DNA of 64,000 nucleotides, from the NCBI GenBank assembly GCA_022793795.1, contig JAAWDM010000055.1:40189-104188 (forward strand), written 5' to 3'. Positions 8,922 to 18,822 of the stretch are shown one piece after another; position 1 is the stretch's first letter, and each line of letters starts with the position of its first letter. A program made the position numbers and the translations under genes. This DNA is from Bacillota bacterium (GTDB lineage: Bacteria; Bacillota; Clostridia; Peptostreptococcales; Anaerovoracaceae). Below the pieces are notes generated by a model, which was given only the letters and a program-made list of their open reading frames with translations, did not search any database and was not told where the DNA came from.

Positions 8922-10205
8922 TTATTTACCCATTGATTCCATACCGATAACGGAAATACCGTCTGGAACCACCGTAATGGAACTGTTCTCTCCCACAAGT
9001 TTCCTTGCCTTGTCCACAGCCTCTTTTAAAGTAGTCGCATAATCTAGCTTCATGGCTCTAATCTCTTCTTCAATAGCTGGATTGCAGACCATGATCACAT
9101 GATGGTGTTTCATGATGCGTACCAAAATCTGATACTGCCATTGGTCTGGTACGGTTTCCTCCATAGGCGTATTCATGATTTCTGTCATCAGTTCATCTAG
9201 GTTGGCACATTCCTTCATCTTCCGGTAAAAGAATTGGCCGCCAATTCCATCTGCACATTCTGCACAGACGATAATCACACCTCCCTCTTTGGCAAAGGAT
9301 TCTGCTGTAGTCATGCTCTTAACCGCCTGATAGGCGTTTTGATCCAGCGGGGCGCCGCCGTTTCCTGTGATAACGATATCGGCCTTCTCCTCCGCCGATA
9401 CGTTGCAATAGGAAAGAAGGTAATCGCATCCCTTTCTGTGGGCTGCCACCGGATCGCCGGCAAAAGCTGCTATCACCTTTTTTTCTTCGTCTATTATCAC
9501 ATTGACGATATATGCCAATTTAGCCATCCTCACTGCCGCCGTCATGTCTACATGGATAGGATTTTCGTCTAAAATTCCCATTCTGGCCTTGGGATGGTCG
9601 ATAAAGTGGCTGCAATGGTTGCCTAGCACTGTTTTACGGCTGCAAATTCCTGGCAGAATACTCTTTCTTCCGCCGGAAAATCCTGCAAAGAAATGGGGTT
9701 CTATGAAACCCTCTGCCAGCAAAAGGTCGCACTCTACGGCTAACTTATTGACGATTAGCTCTGCTCCAGAAGGCAAGATTCCAAGGCTTACCTGATTCTC
9801 TCTGTCATCGCAGTCGTGAATCAGAATTTTCTCTGTTTCTACCATTTCCTGGCCCAGCTTTTCCACCAACTCCGCCTTGGTGGTCAACCTGTGACAGCCT
9901 GTGGCCACCAACAAGGTGATGTCAATGTGAGGATTTCCCTGTCTCAAGGCTGCCAGCATAGGGGGCAAAATCATTTTGCTGGGTACTGGCCTGGTATGGT
10001 CGCTGATAATGATGACCGCCTTGTCTTTTCCCCGGGCTAAATCTTCCAACCTCTGACTTTCAACGGGACTTTTCATGGCTTCCTCTACCAGCTCCGCCTG
10101 GTCTGCCTCTGGCCTCATCTTAGAAATGCGGGAACGGACCACCCTTTCAATCTTATGGTCTTCCCACTCAAGTCTGGATTTTCCGTATGGTATCTCTACT
10201 TTCAT
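8922..10205 (-). CDS. larA: LarA-type nickel-pincer racemase
   Basis: This is a homologue of the lactate racemase that uses the nickel-pincer nucleotide. Residues equivalent to the Lactobacillus enzyme are all present with a constant offset: DHTRP, His105 in ATGCHR, His171 and Lys181 in EPHFFAGFSGGRK, and His197 in VLGNHC. Lys181 would carry the pincer cofactor. The length of 427 residues fits the family. LarA homologues include racemases of other 2-hydroxy acids, so lactate is only the default substrate. The start overlaps the alpha/beta-hydrolase stop by four bases. The cofactor-making genes larB, larC and larE are not in the window and must lie elsewhere. Neighbouring glycerate kinase suggests hydroxy-acid metabolism. 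Confidence 0.85.
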   Translation of the reverse strand: MKVEIPYGKSRLEWEDHKIERVVRSRISKMRPEADQAELVEEAMKSPVESQRLEDLARGKDKAVIIISDHTRPVPSKMILPPMLAALRQGNPHIDITLLVATGCHRLTTKAELVEKLGQEMVETEKILIHDCDDRENQVSLGILPSGAELIVNKLAVECDLLLAEGFIEPHFFAGFSGGRKSILPGICSRKTVLGNHCSHFIDHPKARMGILDENPIHVDMTAAVRMAKLAYIVNVIIDEEKKVIAAFAGDPVAAHRKGCDYLLSYCNVSAEEKADIVITGNGGAPLDQNAYQAVKSMTTAESFAKEGGVIIVCAECADGIGGQFFYRKMKECANLDELMTEIMNTPMEETVPDQWQYQILVRIMKHHHVIMVCNPAIEEEIRAMKLDYATTLKEAVDKARKLVGENSSITVVPDGISVIGMESMGK

Positions 10206-10966
10206 CGGTCTGCTCCCTTCGTCAATTCTGTGATAAATCGGATGCTTTCTTCATACACCTGTCCCTTCCATTTCAGGGAAGAAAATTGGTGATTTGCTCC
10301 CTCTACAATGACAGCTTTGCATTGGTCTTTGTACAGGTATTGATACCGTCCCACCACATCTACCGGAATCTGTTCATCCTGGCTACCGTGAAGAATCAGC
10401 ACTGGACCGTCATAGCCATAGGCCATCTGCAAAAAGTCCATGGTCGCTGCTTCTTCCATAAATTCTCTACCAAGTTCCATGCCGCCGATGTCCCAGCCCT
10501 TTTCCGTGGGCCCTACCAGAGTTCTGGCCCGAAGTCCTGCCTGATAGTACATGGTCAGGGCCGGAGACCAAAGAAGAAGGCCTGCCGGATTCACCTTTGG
10601 AGCTACCAGAGTGGCGATAAGGCCGCCCATGCTGTGACCGCTGATAACCACCTGCTTCTCATCGATGTATGGCTGGCTGCACGTCCATTGATAGATGGCT
10701 TCTGCCTCTTCCAGCTCTTTGCCGATGGTCATCTCATTAAAATCTCCGTCGCTCTCTCCCAGACCATAAAAGTCAAAGCGGACGCAGACAAATCCAGCCT
10801 TTACACATTCTCTGGCAAACAGTTCGTGAAGCCGCATCATGCCTACCTTATCTACCGTAAAGCCATGATGAAAGATGACCGCAGGAAAAGGCCCTTTTCC
10901 TTCCGGTCCTCGTACTACGCCCCGAATCAGTCTGTCATTTACCGATAATTCTACTGCCTGATACAT
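10202..10966 (-). CDS. Alpha/beta hydrolase (esterase/acylaminopeptidase-like)
   Basis: This 254-residue cytosolic hydrolase has the nucleophile elbow GHSMGG, an oxyanion-type HHGF loop near the N terminus, the acid region HGSQDEQIPV and a catalytic His in EGANHQF. It resembles feruloyl/cinnamoyl esterase and S9-like hydrolases (PF12146/PF00326), but specificity cannot be read from sequence. No signal peptide is visible. AAAGGAG precedes the ATG. It sits between glycerate kinase and larA with a four-base overlap to larA, so the three are translated together and may process hydroxy-acid esters or amides. Confidence 0.75.
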   Translation of the reverse strand: MYQAVELSVNDRLIRGVVRGPEGKGPFPAVIFHHGFTVDKVGMMRLHELFARECVKAGFVCVRFDFYGLGESDGDFNEMTIGKELEEAEAIYQWTCSQPYIDEKQVVISGHSMGGLIATLVAPKVNPAGLLLWSPALTMYYQAGLRARTLVGPTEKGWDIGGMELGREFMEEAATMDFLQMAYGYDGPVLILHGSQDEQIPVDVVGRYQYLYKDQCKAVIVEGANHQFSSLKWKGQVYEESIRFITELTKGADR

Positions 10967-10987
10967 CTGCTTTCTCCTTTCTTTCCA

Positions 10988-12253
10988 TCAATCTGTGGCT
11001 CGTACCAACACTACCGAAAGGTCGTTGACATTGGTTCCCGTCGGCCCTGTCATAATCAGTCCTCCAGTTTTTTGGAGGCCATGGTATGCATCGTTGTTAT
11101 CTAAAATCTCCTCCACGGAAACCGTGAGCTCAGTTGCCGTATTGCCGTCCGCATATCCGCCGGCGGCATCAGTGGGGCCGTCAGTACCGTCGGAACCTAC
11201 GGAAAATACTGCCACATTGTCAAGTCCGGCTATGTGAGGTGCAGCCGCCAAGGCCATTTCCTGATTTCTGCCGCCAAGGCCGCCTCCTATAAGCTTTACC
11301 ACCGTCTCGCCTCCTGCAATATAGGCGGTAGAAATCTTGTCCTTGCTATGGCTCTTCCCAATAGTTCCCAAAAAGCTGCCTGCTTCTCTGGCCTGGCAAC
11401 AGAGTTCTTCCGTCAGTATCACCGGTTCATACCCCAGTCTGCGACAGGTCTCCGCCGCCGAAGCGCATAGCTGTTTCACGCTTCCTGTCACTATGGTGGT
11501 TACATTGTCCAGGGTTTTGGGTGTTTCCCTTTCCAGAAGCCTTTGGGCGTCCTCTGAGATTCGAATTCCATATTTTTCCACAATAGTCTTTGCCTGCTCA
11601 CAGGTGGAACTGTCCGGATAAGCAGGACCAGAGGCAATCATATCCAGTGGGTCGCCAATAATATCGGAAAGGACGATGGTATATACATGGGCCGGCAGAC
11701 AGAGCTGGGCAAATCTGCCGCCTTTTACGCCTGAAAGCCGCTTGCGAACCGTATTCATCTCCACGATATCCGCTCCGCTGGCAAGAAGCTGCTTGGTAAT
11801 ATCTTCCAATTCTTTTTTTGACACCAGCGGTTTTTCGAAGAGGGCTGAACCGCCTCCCGACAGGAGAAACAGCACCACATCCTCTTTATCAAGGCCGCTC
11901 ACCGCCTGAATGGCCGCTTCTGTGGCCCTGAAAGAATTTTCATCCGGTACCGGATGTCCCGCCTCATAACAGGTCATGCCCGAAATCTCTCCCATCACAT
12001 GATGGTACTTGGTAATCACCACCCCTTGGTCAAATCGCTCTAGCCGGTCAGTAGCAGCTTTCGCCATCTGCCAAGCCGCTTTCCCTGCTGCCACCAAAAC
12101 CAGCTTATGTCCCTCTCCTAGAGCCGCTCCAAAGCCTCTCTCATGTTGAATCTCATCGATGGCCTTCCCCACCGCCTCATGGGGCTGGGCTGTATGTAGT
12201 GCATCTCTAATTATTTCCATGGCGTCGTCGTATAAGGTTCCCGTTCGTTTCAA
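10988..12253 (-). CDS. Glycerate 2-kinase (MOFRL/DUF4147 family)
   Basis: This 421-residue protein matches the GckA/TtuD-type glycerate kinase. It has an N-terminal DUF4147 part with KAAWQMAKA, then LLSGGGSALFEKP, and a C-terminal MOFRL domain (GGRNQEMALAAA and SVGSDGTDGPTDAAGG). The family phosphorylates D-glycerate to 2-phosphoglycerate with ATP in the cytoplasm. The initiation codon appears to be TTG at 12253 with AAGGAGG nine bases upstream. Only 26 nt separate it from ribF, so it probably extends the long nusA-ribF transcript, an unusual place for a catabolic gene. The alpha/beta hydrolase and larA follow, suggesting use of hydroxy acids. Confidence 0.85.
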   Translation of the reverse strand: MKRTGTLYDDAMEIIRDALHTAQPHEAVGKAIDEIQHERGFGAALGEGHKLVLVAAGKAAWQMAKAATDRLERFDQGVVITKYHHVMGEISGMTCYEAGHPVPDENSFRATEAAIQAVSGLDKEDVVLFLLSGGGSALFEKPLVSKKELEDITKQLLASGADIVEMNTVRKRLSGVKGGRFAQLCLPAHVYTIVLSDIIGDPLDMIASGPAYPDSSTCEQAKTIVEKYGIRISEDAQRLLERETPKTLDNVTTIVTGSVKQLCASAAETCRRLGYEPVILTEELCCQAREAGSFLGTIGKSHSKDKISTAYIAGGETVVKLIGGGLGGRNQEMALAAAPHIAGLDNVAVFSVGSDGTDGPTDAAGGYADGNTATELTVSVEEILDNNDAYHGLQKTGGLIMTGPTGTNVNDLSVVLVRATD

Positions 12254-12279
12254 TTTGGATGTCCTCCTTGTCTTGTAGG

Positions 12280-13203
12280 CTATAGGCCATGATAGGCCCT
12301 GGCATTTTCACAATCCTTTTTAATCTGGGCTGACAGTTCCTCCACTCCGTGGAATTTCACCTCGTCTCTGGTCATCTTCAAAAACTCTACTTGAATCTGT
12401 TTGCCGTAAAGTTCCTTATCAAAATTAAAAATATGGGTCTCCATATTCTTTTCAAAATCACCAATAGTAGGCTTCACCCCCACATTGGTCACACTGGGAT
12501 ATTTTTCTCCGTTATAGATACAGTTGGTAATATACACACCATTAGGGGGCGTCACCATGGACTCGTCAACGGTGATGTTAGACGTTGGAAAACCTATGGT
12601 TCGGCCGATACGATTTCCCACTACCACTTCACCGCCAATGCTATATTTTCTGCCTAAAAACCGCTCGCATTCTTCCATGTCTCCAGAGCGAATCAGTCCC
12701 CGAATCAAAGTGGAACTGACCACATCCCCATCCACCATCACTGGAGGGATTTCATTGACATTATACCCCTTTATTAGCCCCTCCTGCCGAAGAATCTGGG
12801 GATTTCCCATCGCCTTAAAACCGAAACGATAGTTAAAGCCACAAAAGGCTTCTCGTAAATTCATCCTATCCACCAACAACTCATCGATAAAGGCTATGGG
12901 TTCCATATGGCAGATTTCCCAGGTAAAAGGCAAATTAAACAGATAGTCCACCCCAAGTCCCTCAATCAAGTCTGACTTTTCCTGTTGATAGATAATATTT
13001 TTCACAGTGTTTTCCCCTGTAAAAAGATTTTTCGGATGGTTAGAAAATGTAAAGACCCCGCTTTTGATGCCTGTATCTCTGGCCTTTTCAACGGCATGGG
13101 AAATGAGGGCTTGATGCCCTACGTGAATTCCGTCAAAATTGCCCAGAGCAATGCTGCAAGGCTGAATATCTCTGATCTCCTCTAAGCTGTTAAAAATCTT
13201 CAT
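12280..13203 (-). CDS. ribF: Bifunctional riboflavin kinase / FAD synthetase
   Basis: This 307-residue enzyme converts riboflavin to FMN and FAD. The N-terminal nucleotidyltransferase half shows GNFDGIHVGHQALI and SSTLIRGLIRSGDM; the C-terminal kinase half shows GRTIGFPTSNI and PPNGVYIT. Domain order and length are those of bacterial RibF. The start codon overlaps the truB stop (ATGA), the usual Firmicutes arrangement at the end of the nusA-infB operon. Catabolic genes follow after 26 nt. Confidence 0.95.
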   Translation of the reverse strand: MKIFNSLEEIRDIQPCSIALGNFDGIHVGHQALISHAVEKARDTGIKSGVFTFSNHPKNLFTGENTVKNIIYQQEKSDLIEGLGVDYLFNLPFTWEICHMEPIAFIDELLVDRMNLREAFCGFNYRFGFKAMGNPQILRQEGLIKGYNVNEIPPVMVDGDVVSSTLIRGLIRSGDMEECERFLGRKYSIGGEVVVGNRIGRTIGFPTSNITVDESMVTPPNGVYITNCIYNGEKYPSVTNVGVKPTIGDFEKNMETHIFNFDKELYGKQIQVEFLKMTRDEVKFHGVEELSAQIKKDCENARAYHGL

Positions 13204-14210
13204 TCTTCTTCCTGTCCTCTGTAAAATACTTTATCTGCAATCAATTTTTTGTATTTCTTGTGGTCGTAAAAAGCCACTCCCAGAAATAAAAGGTTGTCCC
13301 TTGTCCCATCCTGAAAAATGCCTCCCGACGCTGTGTACGTGTACAGACACCAGGCTCTCCGGTACTCTTCCCTGATGGGAAAATCCGGTTCCTTCTGTGC
13401 AAATTCCGGCTCCTTCATCACCTGACAATCTGTCATGGAAATATGCCATCCATTGACAAACTTCATTCCCATCTCCTGGGAAAGAACCGCCTTCCCAAAG
13501 TGAATCAAAGGGTAATCCGGCGGCAGCAAAATCTCTTTCATTCCATGGTCGCCTTTACTTGCCATCTCTTCCACTTGCTCCAAAGTCCATGCATTTTCCA
13601 AAGTAAAAGAGCCGCTGGCAAGGCGTACCAGCCCTTTCATGACAGCGCCGGTTCCCAAGGCCATGCCCACGTCCTGACAAATGGTGCGGATATATGTACC
13701 CTTGGAGCAGGTTACCGAAAAGACAATCTCCATGGCTGCCAAATCGATGCTTTCTATGACAAGGTCCTTTATATATATCTTGCGGGATTTGACGTCCACC
13801 GATTTTCCTTCCCGGGCATACTCATAAAGCCGTCGGCCTTCCACCCGAACTGCACTATACATGGGCGGTTTTTGATCGATACTGCCGTGAAAGGGCTCAA
13901 AGGCGGCTCTGATTCTCTCCTCGGTAACCCCCTCGGTGGAAAATGTCTCCAGTACATTTCCCCAGATATCCTGGGTATCGGTTATCATCCCCAGGCCCAT
14001 GGTGCAGCGATAAGTTTTAAAGTCCAAGTCCAGGTATTCGGTAATTCTGGTGGCGCTGCCCAAACAAACAGGAAGAACCCCAGTCGCCATAGGGTCCAGG
14101 GTTCCAGTGTGTCCAATCCTTTTCATTCCCAGTATACGGCGCAGCTTAGCAACCACATCATGAGATGTCATATTTTGGGGTTTATCAATATTGATGATTC
14201 CATGCATCAT
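13200..14210 (-). CDS. truB: tRNA pseudouridine(55) synthase
   Basis: TruB makes pseudouridine 55 in the T-loop of tRNAs. The catalytic region is clear: MHGIINIDKPQNMTSHDVV, then RIGHTGTLDPMATGVLPVCLG with the active Asp, and later CSKGTYIRTICQD. The C-terminal part beyond about residue 230 is less conserved. The track ORF begins too early, inside nrnA. The ATG at 14210 overlaps the nrnA stop as ATGA and gives a protein of about 336 residues. It is part of the nusA operon, between nrnA and ribF. Confidence 0.93.
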   Translation of the reverse strand: MMHGIINIDKPQNMTSHDVVAKLRRILGMKRIGHTGTLDPMATGVLPVCLGSATRITEYLDLDFKTYRCTMGLGMITDTQDIWGNVLETFSTEGVTEERIRAAFEPFHGSIDQKPPMYSAVRVEGRRLYEYAREGKSVDVKSRKIYIKDLVIESIDLAAMEIVFSVTCSKGTYIRTICQDVGMALGTGAVMKGLVRLASGSFTLENAWTLEQVEEMASKGDHGMKEILLPPDYPLIHFGKAVLSQEMGMKFVNGWHISMTDCQVMKEPEFAQKEPDFPIREEYRRAWCLYTYTASGGIFQDGTRDNLLFLGVAFYDHKKYKKLIADKVFYRGQEEE

Positions 14211-15220
14211 AATAATGCGTCCTCTACTTCTTTTTTGATCAATGGCAATGCATCTTTCAGAGGCATATTCAGCGTACATCCTGCTGCCTTGATATGACCT
14301 CCGCCGCCTAATTTTTCGGCGATGGCTGCCACATTGCTCCAACTCTTGGCCCGCATACTGATCTTCACCTTCTCCGGCAAAGCTAACCAAGGGGCTGACG
14401 GCTCCTCACTTCTATCCATGGGCCAATCGCTTTTTACAAATACTGCGATTTCCACTCCATCGATGGATTTCAGCTGGTCTACGGTTCCTTCCGTCTCGTC
14501 CATACCTGCCCCAGTTTCCAGCAGCATCCTGCCATCCACATAGGCCATGGCAGCCTGTCCGCCTGCAAAGATTTCCATATTTTGCAAAGCCCGATTTTGT
14601 ATCCTGATTCGCTCTAACCGCACCCTATTGTAAATCTCTCGGCTGACCATATTGGCTTCCACACCCCAGTCGTAAAGGTCTGCTACGATCATATGGCTCT
14701 GTTTGGTGGTGTTGGAATGTTGGAAGTTTCCCGTATCTGTGGAAATAGCCGCAAACAGCGCGTTGGCCGTCTGCCGGTCTTTGGGAGCATCCATGGCTAA
14801 CAGCAGCTGATAGATCAACTCTCCTGTAGCTGCAACACCTGGGTCAATATAATTGAAATCGCAAAAGGGCTGGCTGGTTCTGTGATGGTCGATACAAATG
14901 GTTACCTTTCCTTCCAAGAACTTGTCCTTCCGTTTAGGAAATCTGCTCATGTCTCCGCAATCCAAACACAAGGACACCTCTGGGTTCTCCATGACATCCT
15001 GATTCCTAGTGCAGTAACCCTCATCTAAAAACTGCAGATTCCGCGCAATATCATCCTCGATAAGAACGTAGCTCTCTTTTCCCAAACTTCGCAGCGCTCT
15101 GCACATGGCTGTGCCGGAGCCCATGGCGTCGCCGTCCATGTTGACATGAGGGTAGATCAGAACAGATTTTGCTGCCAAAAGCTGCTTTGCAATCTCCTGA
15201 AAAGTGTTATTCTTCTTCAT
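14207..15220 (-). CDS. nrnA: NrnA-type oligoribonuclease / pAp phosphatase (DHH-DHHA1)
   Basis: This cytosolic 337-residue phosphoesterase degrades nanoRNA and 3'-phosphoadenosine 5'-phosphate. Motifs seen are HVNMDGDAMGS, CLDCGDMSRF, IDHHRTSQPF (the DHH motif) and the C-terminal GGGGHIKAAG of DHHA1. The start at 15220 (MKKNNTF) lies inside the end of rbfA with AAGGA seven bases upstream; the longer track start has no such support. Its place between rbfA and truB is the standard Firmicutes arrangement. Confidence 0.9.
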   Translation of the reverse strand: MKKNNTFQEIAKQLLAAKSVLIYPHVNMDGDAMGSGTAMCRALRSLGKESYVLIEDDIARNLQFLDEGYCTRNQDVMENPEVSLCLDCGDMSRFPKRKDKFLEGKVTICIDHHRTSQPFCDFNYIDPGVAATGELIYQLLLAMDAPKDRQTANALFAAISTDTGNFQHSNTTKQSHMIVADLYDWGVEANMVSREIYNRVRLERIRIQNRALQNMEIFAGGQAAMAYVDGRMLLETGAGMDETEGTVDQLKSIDGVEIAVFVKSDWPMDRSEEPSAPWLALPEKVKISMRAKSWSNVAAIAEKLGGGGHIKAAGCTLNMPLKDALPLIKKEVEDALL

Positions 15221-15617
15221 CTTCCTGTCCTTCATCGTCTTGATAATTTTCAATACCAAGGGTATCGATGATTTCTGTAATATGTCTGCCGTATTCCATA
15301 GAATGGTCGATTTTGAACAGCAGTTCCGGAATATGGCGCAGTTTTACCTGTCTGCCGATTTCCCGTTTCAAAAGGCCTTTTGCGCTCTGCAAGCCGGCCA
15401 GCACATCGGCCTCCTCCTTAGCCCGGCCTTCTTCATCCTTGGCCATGGATAAAACCGAAACATAACAGGTGGCATAGCTGCCGTCGCTGGTCACTTCCAC
15501 ACTGGAAATGCTCACCATGCCGGACAGTCTGGGGTCTTTCAATCCGCTAATCAGCATTTCGCCGATAATCTTGCGGATTTCTTCTCCCAGTCTGCCCTGT
15601 CTATATCCTTTGCCCAT
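15207..15617 (-). CDS. rbfA: 30S ribosome-binding factor RbfA
   Basis: This small KH-fold protein matures the 16S rRNA 5' end and small subunit. The family core is clear: RLGEEIRKIIGEMLISGLKDPRL, the VEVTSDGSYATCYVSVL strand and LRHIPELLFKIDHSMEYG. I use MGKGYRQ (15617) because AGAGG lies nine bases upstream; the longer track start sits inside that ribosome site. The acidic tail (DDEGQEDEEE) overlaps the start of nrnA by 14 nt. Confidence 0.92.
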   Translation of the reverse strand: MGKGYRQGRLGEEIRKIIGEMLISGLKDPRLSGMVSISSVEVTSDGSYATCYVSVLSMAKDEEGRAKEEADVLAGLQSAKGLLKREIGRQVKLRHIPELLFKIDHSMEYGRHITEIIDTLGIENYQDDEGQEDEEE

Positions 15618-15670
15618 ATATTTCTTTCCTCTCTTTCCTTTCAAATTGAGAGGAAAGAAGCTGCATGCAG

Positions 15671-18490
15671 CTACTTTCTCTCAATCTCTACCATGTGGAA
15701 ACATTCGATAATGTCTCCCACTTTGATATCGTTATACGCTTCGATACCGATACCGCACTCGTAACCCTGATTGACTTCCTTTGCATCGTCCTTGAAACGC
15801 TTCAGGGAAGAAATCTTACCTTCGTGGATGACGATGCCATCGCGAACCAATCTGATTTCTGCGTTACGTACCGCTTTTCCTTCCTGCACGTAAGCGCCGG
15901 CAATGATACCCACGCCAGGTACCTTAAAGGTCTCTCTCACTTCTACTTTGCCCAGAACCTCTTCTTTAAATTCAGGGTCAAGCATACCCTTCATGGCATC
16001 TTCTACATCGTTGATGATGTCGTAAATAACTCGGTAGAGTCGAATCTGAATATTCTCTCTGTCAGCAAAGGTCTGCACAGCGGTGGTCGGTCTCACATTA
16101 AATCCAATGATAATGGAGCCAGTGGTTCCTGCCAGAGAAACGTCCGACTCATTGACAGTACCTACGCCAGTGTGAATAATCTTTACTCTTACATTTTCGT
16201 TTTTCAGCTTTTCTAGGGAAGCAACGATAGCTCCCACAGAGCCCTGTACGTCTCCCTTGATGATCAAGTTCAGGTCTTTGGTCTCGCCTTCCTGAATCTG
16301 GCTGAACAACTGCTCCAGCGTGGTGCTGGCGTTTCTTGCCAAAATCTCTTCTCTCAGTTTTATTTTTCTATGCTCAGCGATTTCTCTTGCTACCTTATCT
16401 TCCTTCACAGCGTTGAACTCGTCGCCGGCTTCCGGCACGTCGGTAAGACCAAGAATTTCAACGGCCGTGGCCGGTCCTGCCTTTTTAATGGTATCGCCCT
16501 TGTAGTTGGTCATCAGTCTGATTCTACCGGAACAGGTTCCTGCAACCACGCTCATGCCGCTCTTTAAGGTACCGTTGGTAACCAGAAGGGTTGCAACAGG
16601 TCCTTTATTTTTATCCAGTCTGGCTTCGATGACAGAACCCATAGCCAGTCGGCTTGGATTGGCTTTCAGTTCCAGTACCTCTGCCTGTAATAATATCATT
16701 TCCAATAAATTGACGATTCCATCTCCAGTTTTTGCCGATACCGGTACGGAAATCACATCGCCGCCCCAGTCTTCTACCAGGATGCCGTGTTCTGTCAATT
16801 CCTGCTTTACTCTATCAGGATTTGCGCCAGGTTTATCCATCTTATTGATGGCTACGATGATTGGAACCCCTGCTGCTTTGGCGTGGCTGATGGACTCGAT
16901 GGTCTGCGGCATAACGCCGTCGTCAGCTGCAACCACCAGAATGGCAATATCCGTCACATGGGCTCCACGGGCTCTCATGGCTGTAAAGGCTTCGTGGCCC
17001 GGTGTATCCAGGAATACGATCTTCTGTCCGTTGATGGAAACTTCCGATGCACCGATGTGCTGGGTGATGCCGCCCGACTCGGAAGCCGTCACATTGGTCT
17101 TTCTGATGGCGTCTAGCAGAGAGGTTTTACCGTGGTCTACATGTCCCATAACCGTGATAATCGGCGGACGCGGTTTCAAATCGTCCTCTTCATCCTCAAA
17201 GAGTTCCAGACCTTCTTCCTCTTCCTCTGCCTCTACCTTGCCCACTACTACGCTGATGCCCAGTTCGTCGGCTAAAATGGTGACGGTATCCTCATCAATA
17301 TTCTGGTTGATGTTAGCCATAATACCCAGCTTCATCAACGACATGATAACCTGTGAAGTGGTGATTCCAACCTGTTCACAAAAACCTGCTACCGTAATTG
17401 GTACTGTAATTACAGTGGTTCCCTCTGGCAATGGTTCCATCTCTTCCTCTTCTTCTATTACTGGCTTTGGCTTGTTGTGCTTTTTCGGTTTAGCTTGCTT
17501 TTCCAGGGAGCGTTCCTGAATCTTCTGCTTGTTTTTCTTACCGCCGCTTTCCAGTTTGTTGAATTTATCTCTTTCTTTATCCTTATGGGCCAGCTTCTCT
17601 GCTTTCCTCTGAGTCGGCTTGGTCTCCAATTTCGGCTTATCCGACGGACGCTCGGTTCTAGGCCGGTCGTTTCTCTGACCTTGCGGTCTACCGTCCCTGT
17701 TTCCCTGAGGTCTTCCACCGTCTCTTGAGCCTTGACGCTGACCATCTCGGTTGTCTCTTCCGTCACGTCCGCCTTGGCGTTGACCATCGCGACCGTCCCG
17801 GTTTCCTTGCGGTCTGCCGTCTCTGCCTCCTTGCGGCCTTCCATCACGGCTATTCTGTCTGCCGTCGCGGCCACCCTGACGCTGGCCATCACGACCGTCA
17901 CGATTTCCCTGTGGTCTACCGTCTCGGTCATTTCTATTTTCTCTACCGATTCTCTCGGTTCTCTCTGCTCTCTTCGGATTATCCTGCTGACTCCGGACAG
18001 GGGCTTTTGGCATTTCCTTAGCGAGAGCAGCTTCTGGCGCTACTTTTACCTCTTTTTCAACTGGTTCCTTCACAGCAGCAGGTCTTTCGGCTTCCTTCGT
18101 TCCTACAGACGCCTGGGATGGAGTTGGCGCTACTTTTACCTCCGCCTTCCTTTCTGCTTCTACCCTTACAGCCTCTGTATGTGAAGCTGCCGGCATTTCA
18201 TCCTTTTCTTTGCCTCTTTCTGCAAACTCCTTTGGAACCACAGGCTTGCCCATTGGCGGTTTTGTCCTGCCTTCCAAGTCTCTATTTACAACAGGCTTAC
18301 CCATTGGCGGCCTTTGGGCCGGACGCTCCTTTGCAGTTGTCTGTCCCTTTGCCTGTTTCTGTGCTGGTCTTGTCTGGGGTATTACAGCGGCTTTCACCGT
18401 TACCCGTGGCTGTTCGTCCTGCTGGCTCTCCGTCTTCTTTGGCGCGGCCTTCACTATTTTCGTTTCCTTCGCGTTACTATCTGTTGCCAT
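15671..18490 (-). CDS. infB: Translation initiation factor IF-2
   Basis: This GTPase brings initiator tRNA to the small subunit. The 939 residues comprise a long basic, disordered N terminus (1 to about 350), an IF2-N domain ([18 protein letters not shown]), the G domain ([33 protein letters not shown]) and the C-terminal beta-barrel domains. The N terminus carries an unusual run of RDGR/QG repeats, listed separately. ATG has an AGGAGG site and overlaps the ylxQ stop (TAATG). It is a core gene of the nusA operon. Confidence 0.97.
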   Translation of the reverse strand: MATDSNAKETKIVKAAPKKTESQQDEQPRVTVKAAVIPQTRPAQKQAKGQTTAKERPAQRPPMGKPVVNRDLEGRTKPPMGKPVVPKEFAERGKEKDEMPAASHTEAVRVEAERKAEVKVAPTPSQASVGTKEAERPAAVKEPVEKEVKVAPEAALAKEMPKAPVRSQQDNPKRAERTERIGRENRNDRDGRPQGNRDGRDGQRQGGRDGRQNSRDGRPQGGRDGRPQGNRDGRDGQRQGGRDGRDNRDGQRQGSRDGGRPQGNRDGRPQGQRNDRPRTERPSDKPKLETKPTQRKAEKLAHKDKERDKFNKLESGGKKNKQKIQERSLEKQAKPKKHNKPKPVIEEEEEMEPLPEGTTVITVPITVAGFCEQVGITTSQVIMSLMKLGIMANINQNIDEDTVTILADELGISVVVGKVEAEEEEEGLELFEDEEDDLKPRPPIITVMGHVDHGKTSLLDAIRKTNVTASESGGITQHIGASEVSINGQKIVFLDTPGHEAFTAMRARGAHVTDIAILVVAADDGVMPQTIESISHAKAAGVPIIVAINKMDKPGANPDRVKQELTEHGILVEDWGGDVISVPVSAKTGDGIVNLLEMILLQAEVLELKANPSRLAMGSVIEARLDKNKGPVATLLVTNGTLKSGMSVVAGTCSGRIRLMTNYKGDTIKKAGPATAVEILGLTDVPEAGDEFNAVKEDKVAREIAEHRKIKLREEILARNASTTLEQLFSQIQEGETKDLNLIIKGDVQGSVGAIVASLEKLKNENVRVKIIHTGVGTVNESDVSLAGTTGSIIIGFNVRPTTAVQTFADRENIQIRLYRVIYDIINDVEDAMKGMLDPEFKEEVLGKVEVRETFKVPGVGIIAGAYVQEGKAVRNAEIRLVRDGIVIHEGKISSLKRFKDDAKEVNQGYECGIGIEAYNDIKVGDIIECFHMVEIERK
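17657..17944 (-). repeat. infB: RDGRPQG-type repeat in the IF-2 N-terminal region
   Basis: Residues about 183 to 278 of IF-2 consist of many short blocks built from [11 protein letters not shown] and GQRQGG. The repetition is also visible in the DNA. It is RGG-like, strongly basic, and probably a disordered RNA-binding tail of varying length between strains. Confidence 0.8.
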
Positions 18491-18822
18491 TAGAACACCT
18501 CCTTCTCATTGGATTGCATATGATCAATCTGCTTTATGATTGCGTTAGCTAAATTTTCATCCAGGACTGCAAATATACCTTTATCCACATTTCCTGTACT
18601 TTTGGAAAGCTGCTCTATGGACCCATATATTTTGTAGGGTACTTGGTATTTCTGGGCAGCGGCCTCCATCTTTTTCAGAGAATTCTCTGCCAAATCTTCG
18701 GCCGTAAGCAACAGCTTTACCTTCTTTTTTTCCATCATATAGATACATGTATTGTAGCCAGTGGCTAATTTTCGTGCTTTCGCTGCAAAACCCATGTAGC
18801 TGTATATCTTTTTATTTTCCAT
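18490..18822 (-). CDS. ylxQ: YlxQ, L7Ae-family RNA-binding protein
   Basis: This 110-residue protein has the L7Ae/L30e/S12e fold seen in kink-turn RNA binders ([46 protein letters not shown]). Its cellular role is not firmly known; it is typically encoded between nusA and infB in Firmicutes, as here. The start lies within the end of ylxR with GGAGG nine bases upstream, and the stop overlaps infB. Confidence 0.88.
   Translation of the reverse strand: MENKKIYSYMGFAAKARKLATGYNTCIYMMEKKKVKLLLTAEDLAENSLKKMEAAAQKYQVPYKIYGSIEQLSKSTGNVDKGIFAVLDENLANAIIKQIDHMQSNEKEVF

Noticed and set aside
10187-10948. 253-residue plus-strand ORF
   Set aside because: Antisense to the alpha/beta hydrolase, whose GHSMGG motif and operon overlaps establish the real gene.
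16506-17519. 337-residue plus-strand ORF
   Set aside because: It lies wholly inside infB on the opposite strand; the composition is a Ser/Thr-rich shadow of the IF-2 reading frame.
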